DNA of 64,000 nt from the NCBI RefSeq assembly GCF_042675915.1, contig NZ_JBHTKL010000005.1, forward strand, positions 248,001 through 312,000, read 5' to 3'. The first letter of the stretch is position 1; the number at the start of each line of letters is the position of its first letter. Below the pieces are notes generated by a model that had not been told where the DNA came from, searched no databases, and was given only the letters and a program-made list of their open reading frames with translations. A program made the translations under genes and the position numbers. The stretch is from Thalassobacillus_A hwangdonensis. GTDB taxonomy: Bacteria > Bacillota > Bacilli > Bacillales > Halobacillaceae. This document shows, piece by piece, positions 16,383 through 24,840 of this stretch.

Positions 16383-16393
16383 AGGAGATTAAA

Positions 16394-16936
16394 ATGATGG
16401 AAATTTTAGAATTGCCTAAGATTGTGTTGAGAAAACTGAGACTTGAGGATGCAGAAGACCGCTACCGATGGTGTCTGGATAAAGAAGTGACCAAGCATTT
16501 GAATATGCCTGATACTGATCCTCCTTTTTCAATGGAAGAAACACAAAACTGGATCTCAATGTGCATCAACAGAACCAATGGTTACGAACAAAAGGCCATT
16601 GGGACCGAGGATGGGAAACATATTGGCTGGGTTGATTTGAAGAACATAGACCACTTGAATAAACATGCAGAGTTAGGTATTGCCATTGGTGATAAAAGTT
16701 ATTGGGGCAAAGGTTATGGGTTGTCTGCAATGAAAGAAATGCTGCGTTGGGGATTCAATGAGTTAGGACTTAACAAAATATGGCTCCGTGTCGAAGTGGA
16801 TAACGTGAGGGCGATCAAGTCTTACAAGCGTATAGGTTATGTGGAAGAAGGTATTTTGCGCCAAGATCGGTTAAGGAATGGATTGTATGTGGATCGTATG
16901 AGGATGAGCATTCTGAAAGATGAATTTTTTAAATAA
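16394..16936 (+). CDS. GNAT family N-acetyltransferase (RimJ/RimL type)
   Basis: A 180-residue acetyltransferase: IVLRKLRLEDAEDRYRWCLDKEVTKHLNM at the start (residues 10-40), GIAIGDKSYWGKGYGLSAMKEM as acetyl-CoA loop near 95-115, and RVEVDNVRAIKSYKRIGYVEEG near 133-155. The ATG at 16394 has AAGGAG 8 nt upstream. It follows the VOC gene by 11 nt, so the two form an operon. The substrate is unknown. Confidence 0.9.
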   Translation: MMEILELPKIVLRKLRLEDAEDRYRWCLDKEVTKHLNMPDTDPPFSMEETQNWISMCINRTNGYEQKAIGTEDGKHIGWVDLKNIDHLNKHAELGIAIGDKSYWGKGYGLSAMKEMLRWGFNELGLNKIWLRVEVDNVRAIKSYKRIGYVEEGILRQDRLRNGLYVDRMRMSILKDEFFK

Positions 16937-16955
16937 TTCAAGAAGGTACTTGATG

Positions 16956-16990
16956 CAGACGCTCGTTTGGTGAAGCGTCTGTTTGTTTTT
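16956..16990 (+). terminator. rho-independent terminator
   Basis: CAGACGCT / AGCGTCTG stem, 10-nt loop, then a T-rich tail. It ends the VOC-acetyltransferase unit. Confidence 0.85.
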
Positions 16991-17014
16991 GAACTGAAAG
17001 GCAGGTAGTTTGAA

Positions 17015-17887
17015 ATGACTGTGGAATTACTATTTGATACGAAATGTAAGTTGGGGGAAGGCCCGATATGGGATCACACGCGAAACTTATTCTATTGGGT
17101 GGATATTCTGGACCAAAAATTGTACCGCTATGGCGCAAGAGATAATAAGGTGGAAGTCGTTGCGTTCGATCGAGCCATCGGGTGTGTTGTACCGCGAGAA
17201 AGTGGGGGCGTAGTCGTTGCGCTTCAGGATGGGTTCCATTTTTATGATTGGGAGCTGGGGCGTCTGGAGCCTATTACTGATCCAGAGAGCCACTTGCAGG
17301 ATAACCGATTCAATGATGGTAAATGTGACCCTGCGGGAAGGTTCTGGGCTGGAACGACTGATTCTGTCGGGGTTGATGGGCATGGAGCATTGTATATGTT
17401 GGATACGAGTTTAAAGGTTTCGAAAAAAATCAAAAACGTGGGGACATCAAATGGACTGGTTTGGAGCCCTGATGCCACAGCGATGTATTTTATCGATACT
17501 CCGACGAGACAAGTGGTCCGCTATACATACGAGCTTGAAAGTGGAATGATTTCGGACCCAGAGGTGGGCGTGGAATTTCCGGAAGGAAGCGGACTTCCGG
17601 ATGGAATGACGATCGATGAAGAAGGCATGCTTTGGATTGCGCATTGGGGTGGTCATGGCGTATCGAGGTGGGATCCCACCAGCGGTAAGCAGCTCGACTT
17701 CATCCAGGTGCCTGCCGTCAATGTTACCTCATGCACGTTCGGGGGAGCAGAGATGAATGAGTTGTACATAACAACGGCAAGGACAAGAACATCTGAAGCG
17801 GAGCTCGAACAATATCCGCATGCGGGTGGAGTTTTTAGGGTTCAGACAGGTGTGAAGGGCAGTTATAATGAGCGGTTTGGTGGGTGA
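17015..17887 (+). CDS. SMP-30/gluconolactonase family protein
   Basis: A 290-residue six-bladed beta-propeller hydrolase of the SMP-30/regucalcin family. These use a divalent metal to open sugar lactones. The family hallmarks are present: CKLGEGPIWDH near residue 12 (metal Glu), NDGKCDPAGRFWAGT near 104, GTSNGLVWSPD near 146 (metal Asn) and LPDGMTIDEEGMLWIAHWGG near 194 (metal Asp). The length is normal. A sugar-acid lactone is the likely substrate, but no sugar pathway gene is next to it. Confidence 0.93.
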   Translation: MTVELLFDTKCKLGEGPIWDHTRNLFYWVDILDQKLYRYGARDNKVEVVAFDRAIGCVVPRESGGVVVALQDGFHFYDWELGRLEPITDPESHLQDNRFNDGKCDPAGRFWAGTTDSVGVDGHGALYMLDTSLKVSKKIKNVGTSNGLVWSPDATAMYFIDTPTRQVVRYTYELESGMISDPEVGVEFPEGSGLPDGMTIDEEGMLWIAHWGGHGVSRWDPTSGKQLDFIQVPAVNVTSCTFGGAEMNELYITTARTRTSEAELEQYPHAGGVFRVQTGVKGSYNERFGG

Positions 17888-17947
17888 GGCGACAAAGAGT
17901 ATTCTTTCAATAACCTTAAGTTTAAAGAAAAAAGGAGTGCAGTAAAT

Positions 17948-18661
17948 TTGATTTTACATACTGAAGTTTTGGGGGAAGGACAACCTATAGTTTTTTTACA
18001 TACTGGTCTGCAAACTGGCATGACCGATTTTGAATATCAGAGAGAATATTTTAAAGACAAGTATAAAATTGTTGTTCCTGATTTACGTGGTCATGGTAAC
18101 TCAGTAAATGAGGACTTGGGTAATTTCTTTGAAGACTCAGCAGAAGATCTTGCAGAAACCCTTAGCCAGTTAGATTTAGAGTCCGTACACATTGTTGGAT
18201 GCTCATTAGGAGGTTTAGTAGGGCTCTATTTCGCAAAAAGATACTCACATAAAATAAAGAGTTTAACGATTTCTGGCATTTTGTCTGAGAAGCCGGATAA
18301 TTGGTTGGAACTTCAAAAGGAAGATGTGGAGCACCAGGCTCAATTATTAAAAAATAAAGACGCTGTAAGTTATTTTGACAGCTTGCATAAGTCTGATTGG
18401 AGACAATTTCTTGAGATGGCAAAGAACGATGAGTGGTATCCATTTGAAGAAACAAAAGATTTAGATGGGTTCAATGCTCCTGTGCTGTATATGGTTGGTG
18501 AGAGAAATGAAGCGGAAACGAAAGGGGCATTATTCTACCCATCATTAAAAGAAGATGTTCATGTTTCTATTATTCCTTTTGCATCACATTTGGTTCATTC
18601 AGAACAACCGGATATCTATTCGAGAATATTAGAAAAGTTCATTAATGAAGTTCATGCATAG
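17948..18661 (+). CDS. alpha/beta hydrolase
   Basis: A 237-residue alpha/beta-fold hydrolase. The oxyanion region FLHTGLQTG is near residue 18, PDLRGHGNS near 49, the nucleophile elbow GCSLGG near 87, and the C-terminal His in FASHLVHSEQ near 218. The catalytic Asp is likely in VLYMVGERNE or nearby. The substrate is unknown. It starts with TTG behind AAAAAAGGAG. Its base use is more AT-rich than that of neighbouring genes, as is the next gene, which hints at recent acquisition. Confidence 0.9.
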   Translation: MILHTEVLGEGQPIVFLHTGLQTGMTDFEYQREYFKDKYKIVVPDLRGHGNSVNEDLGNFFEDSAEDLAETLSQLDLESVHIVGCSLGGLVGLYFAKRYSHKIKSLTISGILSEKPDNWLELQKEDVEHQAQLLKNKDAVSYFDSLHKSDWRQFLEMAKNDEWYPFEETKDLDGFNAPVLYMVGERNEAETKGALFYPSLKEDVHVSIIPFASHLVHSEQPDIYSRILEKFINEVHA

Positions 18662-18744
18662 GACTCCTGTTAGATACGTCTATTTGCTAAATTTACATAA
18701 TTTTGAAATAATTGTATAGATAATTAGAGTTGGGAGGTTCTATT

Positions 18745-19491
18745 TTGAATAATGAACTACAGGCGAAAGTCATGATTCTAGGAACTTTTCATATGAGGTA
18801 CACGCCGGATTTATATAGAGTGGATGCCAGCGATGTACTAGAATCACACAGACAGGAAGAAATACGAGAGGTTCTCGAAAGGATTAAAGAATTTAAGCCG
18901 ACAAAGATCGCCTTTGAAGTAGTAAAAGATGAAAGTGAGAAATTGAATCGAGATTACCAGAACTATCTACATGACAATTTTCAATTGGAAGTGAATGAAA
19001 TCCATCAACTTGGATTCAGACTTGCTGAAGAAATGGGGCATGAAGAAGTCTATGCTGTGGATTGGATGGAGTCGGTTGGCAACATAGGCATGGGACAAGT
19101 CTTTGATTGGGCGAAAGAGAATCAACCTGAGATGTATCAATCGTTTAAACAAAAGTATCCAGCTCCAAGTTCAGAGGAAATCAAGCAAAAGAGTATATAT
19201 GAACATATTCGTGAATTGAATGAAGAAAATCACGTCAAAAAGGACCATGAACAATACATGGCGGTTGCAAGAATAGGAGAGGGATCAAATTATGTTGGAA
19301 TCGATTGGGTAAGATGGTGGTATCAACGAAACCTTATTATCTACTCAAACCTTGCCAATATAACAAAATTGCCGCAAGACAGGACGTTAATGCTGGTTGG
19401 TTCTGGGCATGTTTATTTGTTGAATCAGTTTTTGAGGGAAAGTGGAATGTTTGAAGTAGTATCAGCAAATGATTATTTACTCCCAAAATGA
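18745..19491 (+). CDS. DUF5694 family protein (TraB/haem-uptake-like fold)
   Basis: A 248-residue protein with the features of DUF5694: VMILGTFHM near residues 9-17, KIAFEVVKDESEKLNRDY near 58, YAVDWMES near 105-112, and LMLVGSGHVYLLNQFL near 218-233. This set of His/Glu/Asp residues resembles the TraB/PrgY/GumN superfamily of putative metallohydrolases. I chose TTG at 18745 because GGGAGG lies 8 nt upstream. It is AT-rich compared with the rest of the window. The function is unknown. Confidence 0.8.
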   Translation: MNNELQAKVMILGTFHMRYTPDLYRVDASDVLESHRQEEIREVLERIKEFKPTKIAFEVVKDESEKLNRDYQNYLHDNFQLEVNEIHQLGFRLAEEMGHEEVYAVDWMESVGNIGMGQVFDWAKENQPEMYQSFKQKYPAPSSEEIKQKSIYEHIRELNEENHVKKDHEQYMAVARIGEGSNYVGIDWVRWWYQRNLIIYSNLANITKLPQDRTLMLVGSGHVYLLNQFLRESGMFEVVSANDYLLPK

Positions 19492-19516
19492 ATGGGAACA
19501 TACATAACATTTAAGG

Positions 19517-19740
19517 TCGCCGGAAAATTTCTGATTGCGCCGGTAAATGCTCGGTGGTCGCCGGAAAATCCGGAAAGTCGCCGACAAACCTCATCCACTC
19601 GCTGGAAAGACTAAAATGTCGCCGGAAAAACTCTTGATGAAGGGTGTTTGCCAGATTAGTAGGTGGTTTCGCCAGATAATTTCTATTATCGCCAGATTGC
19701 CGGGAACTATCGCCAGAAAACACCCGGGAATCGCCAGTTT
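19517..19740 (+). repeat. tandem array of ~20.5-nt degenerate TCGCCRG repeats
   Basis: The motif (T)CGCCGGAAAA or (T)CGCCAGA recurs with its GCC (GCT once) at 19519, 19539, 19560, 19580, 19601, 19621, 19650, 19671, 19691, 19712 and 19733. Spacings are 20, 21, 20, 21, 20, 29, 21, 20, 21 and 21 nt; two further short-offset copies (near 19570 and 19699) also appear. The left half favours CCGGAAA, the right half CCAGA. The rest of each unit is not conserved. An 81-codon reading frame crosses it but looks like a by-product of the repeats. Confidence 0.8.
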
Positions 19741-19814
19741 AATCGGGCTGCTTTGGGATATAGCGGATAAGCTGAACGAAAAACACGGATAGCTCACATA
19801 TGGGAGGGATTCAT

Positions 19815-20783
19815 TTGTATGGATACTTAGTTGTTGGGCTGATTGTTGTTATTGGTTTGATCATTTCCTATAATAGATTCCAATTTGCAAAGGCTGAAAA
19901 AATGTATCCACCTAAAGGTGAATTTATCACAGTAGATGGATGCAGGCTCCACTTTATAAAAAAGGGAGAGGGGCATCCTGTTGTTTTTCTTCATGGTGGA
20001 ATTCTTTCCAGCAGGGATTTTGAACGAATTGTTGAATTGGCAGCAGGTAAGGGATTCATGGCCATTGCCTTCGATCGTCCGGGATATGGCTTCAGTGAAA
20101 GACCTAAAAGTGAAGTGACACCTATTCAACAAGCCCGAATGCTTCATTCTGCTATAAAAACGCTTGGAGTAGATGAACCGGTGATCATTGTCGCTCATTC
20201 CTGGAGTGGTAGTATGAGCCTCTCCTATGCAAACCAGTTTCCTGAAGATGTTCGCGGCGTCATTACATTAGGAGCAGCATTGTATAAAGAAGGATATCCA
20301 GCTGAGAATGGCGATCCGCTATCAAAGCTGGTGAAAACTCCAATCCTTGGGAAGTTGATAATGAACACAATGTTGAAATCCCCATTGGGTAAGGGGATGG
20401 CTGGCGCAATGGTGAAAGAAACTTTTAAACCAGAGGTCCCGCCTGAAGGATACATAGAAGAGGTATATGCGTTAGCGTTCCGGCCACGACATTTTGCAGC
20501 GAACAGGGAAGATGTATTGGCTTTTCCTACAGCAACCAAGGAAATTTCCGAAGACTACAACTCCCTACAACATCCAGTATTAATTCTGGTCGGAGAGGAC
20601 GATCCATTCGGCACCATCGAACATGCTGAGAGGCTGAATGAGGAGCTGCCTCAATCAGATCTCCGAATCCTGCCGAAGGTTGCTCACATGATTCCAGATG
20701 TGCACCCTGAGCTTGTAGTCCAAAACGTAGTTGAATTTCATAAGTGCTTAAGTAGCCGAATTAGTGCTGCAACTAAAAATTAA
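19815..20783 (+). CDS. alpha/beta hydrolase, membrane-anchored
   Basis: A 322-residue alpha/beta hydrolase with an N-terminal membrane helix (residues 3-20, GYLVVGLIVVIGLIIS). Seen: VFLHGGILSSRDF near residue 56 (oxyanion), AFDRPGYGFSER near 82, the nucleophile elbow AHSWSGS near 128 and the catalytic His in KVAHMIPDVHPE near 294, with LVGEDDPFG holding the Asp. I chose TTG at 19815, 7 nt after GGGAGG, over the ATG at 19800 that overlaps that site. The substrate is unknown; it follows the repeat array directly. Confidence 0.9.
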   Translation: MYGYLVVGLIVVIGLIISYNRFQFAKAEKMYPPKGEFITVDGCRLHFIKKGEGHPVVFLHGGILSSRDFERIVELAAGKGFMAIAFDRPGYGFSERPKSEVTPIQQARMLHSAIKTLGVDEPVIIVAHSWSGSMSLSYANQFPEDVRGVITLGAALYKEGYPAENGDPLSKLVKTPILGKLIMNTMLKSPLGKGMAGAMVKETFKPEVPPEGYIEEVYALAFRPRHFAANREDVLAFPTATKEISEDYNSLQHPVLILVGEDDPFGTIEHAERLNEELPQSDLRILPKVAHMIPDVHPELVVQNVVEFHKCLSSRISAATKN

Positions 20784-20804
20784 ATACAAAAAGGCGGAGA
20801 GCCC

Positions 20805-21773
20805 TTGAAAATAAGAGAAACTGAATATTTCAGCATGCACGAGTTAGATGAAGGTGTGTACGCAGCTATAGCTAAGCCTGGAAAAGGAGCTTGGAGCAAC
20901 GCGGGGGTTGTGGATCTTGGCGATTCCTTACTTGTTTTTGATGCGTTCTCAACTCCTACTGCAGCACTGGAATTGAGAAAACAAGCAGAATCTTTAACTG
21001 GGAAAAAGGTGCAGTACATGATCAATAGTCATTACCATGGTGACCACGTCTTTGGGAATCAAGCATTCGCGGATGCCACCATCATCTCCACCCCTAGGAC
21101 CAAGCAACTAATAGAAGAAAATAATACCGTAGGTGATCTGGAGAAAGAAAAGACGGAGATGGAAGCCTATTTACAAAGTCTAAAAGTGCAAATAGAAGAA
21201 AGCCGAACGCCGGTCCTCCAATCCAGCCTCGAAAGCCAGTACAACGAAATGAAAAGAGTTCTGGATGACTTACACGTATTAAGAACAGTGCTTCCACAAG
21301 TTCTGTTCGAGGAAAAGCTCGTGATTGAAGGTTCGAAAAGAAAAGTGGAGCTTCATTGTTTAGGTGGAGGGCATACGCCAAGCGATACGTTTATGTATTT
21401 ACCGGATGAAAAGATTGCGTTCATGGGAGATCTGGTGACGGAAAACCTTCATGTCCCCGTTCATGATCCGCAACAGTTTCACGATATTTTGGAATATGTG
21501 AAGAAGATGGATATTGATACCCTTGTGCCTGGACATGGTAATGTAGGAAATCTTGAAATGCTACATACACTAGCGGCGTACCTAGATTTCTTAATTCGGA
21601 CATCCCAGGATGCTATCCGTACTGAAGTAAGCCTGGAAAGCTTATTGGCAGAAGTGGAAGTACCAACTGAATACCGTCAATGGCAAGGTATCAAAGGAAT
21701 AAAAGGAAACCTCTCTGCAACTTACGCCTTCTATATGGAAGAGACCAAAAAAGAGATTATTGAAAACTACTAA
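20805..21773 (+). CDS. MBL fold metallo-hydrolase
   Basis: A 322-residue metallo-beta-lactamase fold protein. The metal motif HxHxDH is seen as SHYHGDHVFGN near residue 76. The other ligands are in GGGHTPSD near 188 and GDLVTEN near 209, and VPGHGN near 245 supplies the last His. A helical insert (about 105-165, KEKTEMEAYLQSLKVQIEES) separates the first and second ligand sets. The start is TTG behind GGCGGAGAG. It may be cotranscribed with the upstream hydrolase (21-nt gap). The substrate is unknown. Confidence 0.92.
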   Translation: MKIRETEYFSMHELDEGVYAAIAKPGKGAWSNAGVVDLGDSLLVFDAFSTPTAALELRKQAESLTGKKVQYMINSHYHGDHVFGNQAFADATIISTPRTKQLIEENNTVGDLEKEKTEMEAYLQSLKVQIEESRTPVLQSSLESQYNEMKRVLDDLHVLRTVLPQVLFEEKLVIEGSKRKVELHCLGGGHTPSDTFMYLPDEKIAFMGDLVTENLHVPVHDPQQFHDILEYVKKMDIDTLVPGHGNVGNLEMLHTLAAYLDFLIRTSQDAIRTEVSLESLLAEVEVPTEYRQWQGIKGIKGNLSATYAFYMEETKKEIIENY

Positions 21774-21793
21774 TACCTAAATAAGAAGAACCT

Positions 21794-21820
21794 AAACCCA
21801 CGCCCACCAAGCGTGGGTTT
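21794..21820 (+). terminator. terminator-like hairpin
   Basis: A perfect 10-bp stem AAACCCACGC / GCGTGGGTTT with a 7-nt loop and a short T tail after the MBL gene. Confidence 0.7.
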
Positions 21821-21822
21821 AC

Positions 21823-21863
21823 TGCTTTAAAGCATGTGGGGACAGTCCCTCAGCGCTTTAACG
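21823..21863. repeat. single GGGACAGTCCC repeat element
   Basis: GCTTTAAAGCATGTGGGGACAGTCCCTCAGCGCTTTAACG (cut: core GGGGACAGTCCCTC) with GCTTTAA boxes on both sides, directly after the terminator of the MBL gene. Confidence 0.8.
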
Positions 21864-22055
21864 TACAAAAATATGCCAGGATATGGCTCGAACCAGATTA
21901 ATAGGACCTGCACCAATTGGAGGGCGGTGCTGGTACGGATGTTTGATTTTCCGTAACATTCTGTAATAGTCGTGAAATAGGATGACGAATGCGATAGCTT
22001 AATAGATAACAAGCAAGAAGCTTGTCGAATCATCACCAAAGGAGGAATCGCACAC

Positions 22056-23060
22056 TTGTCTATGAAAAATCTGTTCATCCGCATCGTCACTATTTTCACC
22101 GTCATTACAGGGGGATTGCTGATCCATCAGCACACAGCCTCCGCCTCACAGATCGACCCTGACACTACATACTCTTATGAAAAAATGACCAAGGATATCA
22201 AAGCGCTAGCTGAACGTTATCCTGACGCAATCACCTATCAATCTATCGGAACTTCTACTTACGGGAAAGAAATCTGGGCTGTAAAAGTTGGGAAAGGGGA
22301 GAAAAATATCCTCGTCAATGGTTCCCACCACGCCAGAGAATGGCTTACCTCAACTCTTAATATGAAAATGGTGGAAACCTACGCTAATGCCTATTCCAAC
22401 CGCACAACTGTCAATGGGTTTCAGGTGCGCCCACTGCTCAATGATGTAGCCATCTGGTTCGTACCAATGGTGAATCCAGACGGAGTAACGCTCCAGCAAC
22501 AGGGATTGAGCGGCATGCCTTCATCCATTCACGATGATCTGATTAACATGAATGGTGGCAGTGATAACTTCACACGCTGGAAAGCGAATGCAAAAGGGGA
22601 AGATATCAACCGCCAATACCCGGCTGACTGGGAAAATATCAAATACAATAGTGGTAAGCCGTCTTATAAAAACTTCAAAGGCTACTACCCGATGCAGGCG
22701 ATTGAAGCACGCCACCTTGCCGACTTTACGTATGAAACCGGCCCAAGATCCACAGTCGCGTACCATTCCGCTGGTCAAATTGTCTATTGGTACTTCAGTC
22801 AGACCGGTGATACCTATGATCGGGATAAGCGGGTAGCTGAAAACATCAGCCAGATTACCGGTTATCAACCAGTTGCCCCTCAGCCAAACCCATCTGGCGG
22901 CGGCTATACCGACTGGTTTGTTGATGAATTCAAACGTGTTGGCCTTACCATCGAAATTGGAGCCTATCCAGGTGAACGCCACCTGCCAACAAGCGCCTTC
23001 GACCAAGCATGGACACGTAACAAAATCGTGCCACTCCGCATGGCCCAAAACGCAAGATAG
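22056..23060 (+). CDS. secreted M14 family zinc carboxypeptidase
   Basis: A 334-residue exported peptidase. The signal peptide ends near residue 31 (HQHTASASQ). The mature part shows family M14 motifs: NGSHHAREW near residues 88-96 (Zn His and Glu), FVPMVNPDGV near 136, DINRQYPADW near 187 (the substrate Arg), STVAYHSAGQIVYWY near 232 (third Zn His) and LTIEIGAYPGE near 296 (catalytic Glu). It removes C-terminal residues from peptides, possibly cell wall peptides. The start is TTG behind GGAGGAATCGC; an ATG two codons later is the alternative. Confidence 0.93.
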   Translation: MSMKNLFIRIVTIFTVITGGLLIHQHTASASQIDPDTTYSYEKMTKDIKALAERYPDAITYQSIGTSTYGKEIWAVKVGKGEKNILVNGSHHAREWLTSTLNMKMVETYANAYSNRTTVNGFQVRPLLNDVAIWFVPMVNPDGVTLQQQGLSGMPSSIHDDLINMNGGSDNFTRWKANAKGEDINRQYPADWENIKYNSGKPSYKNFKGYYPMQAIEARHLADFTYETGPRSTVAYHSAGQIVYWYFSQTGDTYDRDKRVAENISQITGYQPVAPQPNPSGGGYTDWFVDEFKRVGLTIEIGAYPGERHLPTSAFDQAWTRNKIVPLRMAQNAR

Positions 23061-23064
23061 AAAT

Positions 23065-23115
23065 TAAGGGGACAGTCCTTCAGCATTTTAAAGTGCTAGG
23101 GGGCTGTCTCTTTAT
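23065..23115. repeat. degenerate GGGACAGTCC / GGGGGCTGTC repeat pair
   Basis: AAGGGGACAGTCCTTC and GCTAGGGGGCTGTCTC flank CATTTTAAAGTGC; it resembles the palindromic element but is altered in both cores. The two halves can still pair, and the following TTTATTTG could make it act as a terminator for the peptidase gene. Confidence 0.6.
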
Positions 23116-23174
23116 TTGTTTTGGTTTATTTTTCCAACGTCATGTATAATGGATGTATAGTTGGGGGTGGTGCA

Positions 23175-23786
23175 ATGTCCGTGAATCTCTATCAAATCAA
23201 TATCCAAACAGAAGATCTCACCAAAGTGAAATCTTATTTGAGCAGATGGTTACTGGAAACATATCAGCAGCAACCTGAAATTACCGAACGCCAGCTTACC
23301 CTCGAGGATTTCTTTGAACACGAGTCGCCTAAACTATTTGCAGTCCGTAAGCTTCAGGACGGCTGGACTACCGTACTGCATGACTCCTACGAAAAGCTGG
23401 AGGAATTCAACCAAAAGCTATCTACATATTTTGATGGGCTTGTCGTCCATACCCTTGGTCAAAGTACCGTCGATACCTATTATTTAAGTGTCCATCAACG
23501 AGGGGAATTGACAAGAGAACTCTACTGTGGTGAAGATACACTTGGTGTGGAAGAGCGGGGCAATCCATTGCCATTTGAATCGGAGCTTTTATTCGATGAG
23601 GTAGGGGACAGTATTTTCATCGACTATATTTACTTAGAAGAATTTTGTGAACAGCTCGGTATCCGTCATTTGATAGAAGCTGAAGCCATTGATGGTACAT
23701 GGGAGGTAATGAGAATTACAGAAACTACGGGAAATCCCTCCACTCTTATTCAGAGGTTTATGAATAAGGTATTCAAACGCACCTGA
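23175..23786 (+). CDS. hypothetical protein (203 aa)
   Basis: A 203-residue soluble acidic protein, MSVNLYQINIQTEDLTKVKS at the start, with SPKLFAVRKLQDGWTTVLHDSY near residues 55-77 and FDGLVVHTLGQSTVDTYYLSV near 95. It has no signal peptide or membrane part. The ATG at 23175 follows GGGGGTGG. The layout resembles uncharacterised Bacillus proteins of about 200 residues, but no named family is certain. Confidence 0.72.
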   Translation: MSVNLYQINIQTEDLTKVKSYLSRWLLETYQQQPEITERQLTLEDFFEHESPKLFAVRKLQDGWTTVLHDSYEKLEEFNQKLSTYFDGLVVHTLGQSTVDTYYLSVHQRGELTRELYCGEDTLGVEERGNPLPFESELLFDEVGDSIFIDYIYLEEFCEQLGIRHLIEAEAIDGTWEVMRITETTGNPSTLIQRFMNKVFKRT

Positions 23787-23815
23787 TTATTAAAATCATT
23801 CTGCAAGGAGGAAGT

Positions 23816-24344
23816 ATGTTGGAGTTGCCAGTATTTAAATATAACCCTAATCCATTGGGCATCAAGGTGATTAAAAAGCAAAAAAACAGGATGTCCTGTT
23901 TGTAAGAAAAATCAGTCTTATGTGTATGTCGGTCCTTTTTTCTCTGTTGAAGAGGTGGAAGGTATATGTCCTTGATGTATAAAAGATGGTTCCGCAGCTG
24001 AGGTTTTTGAAGGCGAATTTCAAGACATCGAGAACTGTGATCCTGTGGAACACGAGGAGTACATCAACGAGCTTGCTTACAGAACACCTGGATATTCAGG
24101 CTGGCAACAGGAATATTGGTTAAGTCATTGCGGCGATTTTTGTGCGATTAAAGCTTACGTTGGATGGAATGAGATTAAAGAATTGGAAAGCGAATTATCA
24201 GATGATATTAAACGGATCTGTGATCAGTTTCAGATTACAGAAGAGGTATTTAAACGAAGTTTAGTGAATGGTGGCGATCATCAAGGCTACCTTTTTCAAT
24301 GTTTTTCTTGCGGGAAGCACCGCTTACATAGTGATCTATCATAA
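23816..24344 (+). pseudogene. CbrC family protein, broken by a frameshift and a stop
   Basis: Read with correction, the gene gives a CbrC (UPF0167) protein of about 175 residues: LPVFKYNPNPLGIKVIKK, then a Cys pair CPVCKKNQSYVYVGPFFS, GICP-CIKDGSA, AYRTPGYSGWQQEYW and FQCFSCGKHRLHSD at the end. Two lesions are visible. A run of seven A at 23880-23886 has one base too many, and TGA at 23973-23975 stands where the family has Trp. AAGGAGG still precedes the ATG. The family role is unclear (linked to colicin E2 tolerance in E. coli). Confidence 0.85.
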
Positions 24345-24364
24345 AAATTGAGGTGGGAAATTGA

Positions 24365-24772
24365 ATGTCATTTCCAAAGCACTCCCTATCTGCAGGGGCG
24401 GTCGTATTAAATGAAGAAGGAAAAATCCTCCTGATCAAAGGTCCGCGCAGGGGATGGGAATTTCCCGGTGGAATCATAGAAAATGGTGAAGCAATCCAGG
24501 ATGGAATCATCAGAGAGGTCAAAGAGGAGTCCGGTATCGATATAGAAATAACGAAGTTCTGTGGTGTGTACCAGAATTTGAACGCCAATGTGTGTGCCAC
24601 ATGCTGGCTGGCGAGATCAGTAGGCGGAGAATGCCGAACGAGCAGTGAAAGCTTGGAGGTCGGTTTCTTCACCTTGGAGGAAGTATCAGAGATGGTGACC
24701 TGGTCAAATTTTAAGGAGCGAATCTATAAAATATTGAATGAGGAAGAGCACCCATTTTGTGTAGCCTTTTAA
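24365..24772 (+). CDS. NUDIX hydrolase
   Basis: A 135-residue pyrophosphohydrolase acting on nucleoside diphosphates linked to another group. The full Nudix box is seen from GGIIENGEAIQDGIIREVKE into ESGID (residues 38-60). Before it comes SAGAVVLNEEGKILLIKGPRRGWEFPGG. GAGGTGGG lies before the ATG. The substrate cannot be told. It sits after the decayed CbrC gene on the same strand. Confidence 0.93.
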   Translation: MSFPKHSLSAGAVVLNEEGKILLIKGPRRGWEFPGGIIENGEAIQDGIIREVKEESGIDIEITKFCGVYQNLNANVCATCWLARSVGGECRTSSESLEVGFFTLEEVSEMVTWSNFKERIYKILNEEEHPFCVAF

Positions 24773-24801
24773 AAAGATAAGAATGTGGGCGTTCACCTTT
24801 G

Positions 24802-24827
24802 AAAATAGCCCCCAGCTAAATGGGGGC
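24802..24827 (-). terminator. terminator of the VOC gene
   Basis: GCCCCC / GGGGGC stem with TATTTT downstream on the minus strand, 14 nt after the minus-strand VOC gene. Confidence 0.75.
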
Positions 24828-24840
24828 CACAAATACAATC

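Noticed and set aside
19517..19740. CRISPR array
   Set aside because: Repeat boxes are only about 7-9 nt with 12-14-nt gaps, boxes are degenerate, and no cas gene is in the window.
19547..19792. 81-codon frame across the periodic repeat array
   Set aside because: Its sequence follows the repeat (RQI, ARLPG, ARKHPG), it has no ribosome site and the 20/21-nt period is not a multiple of three, so a coding origin of the periodicity is unlikely.
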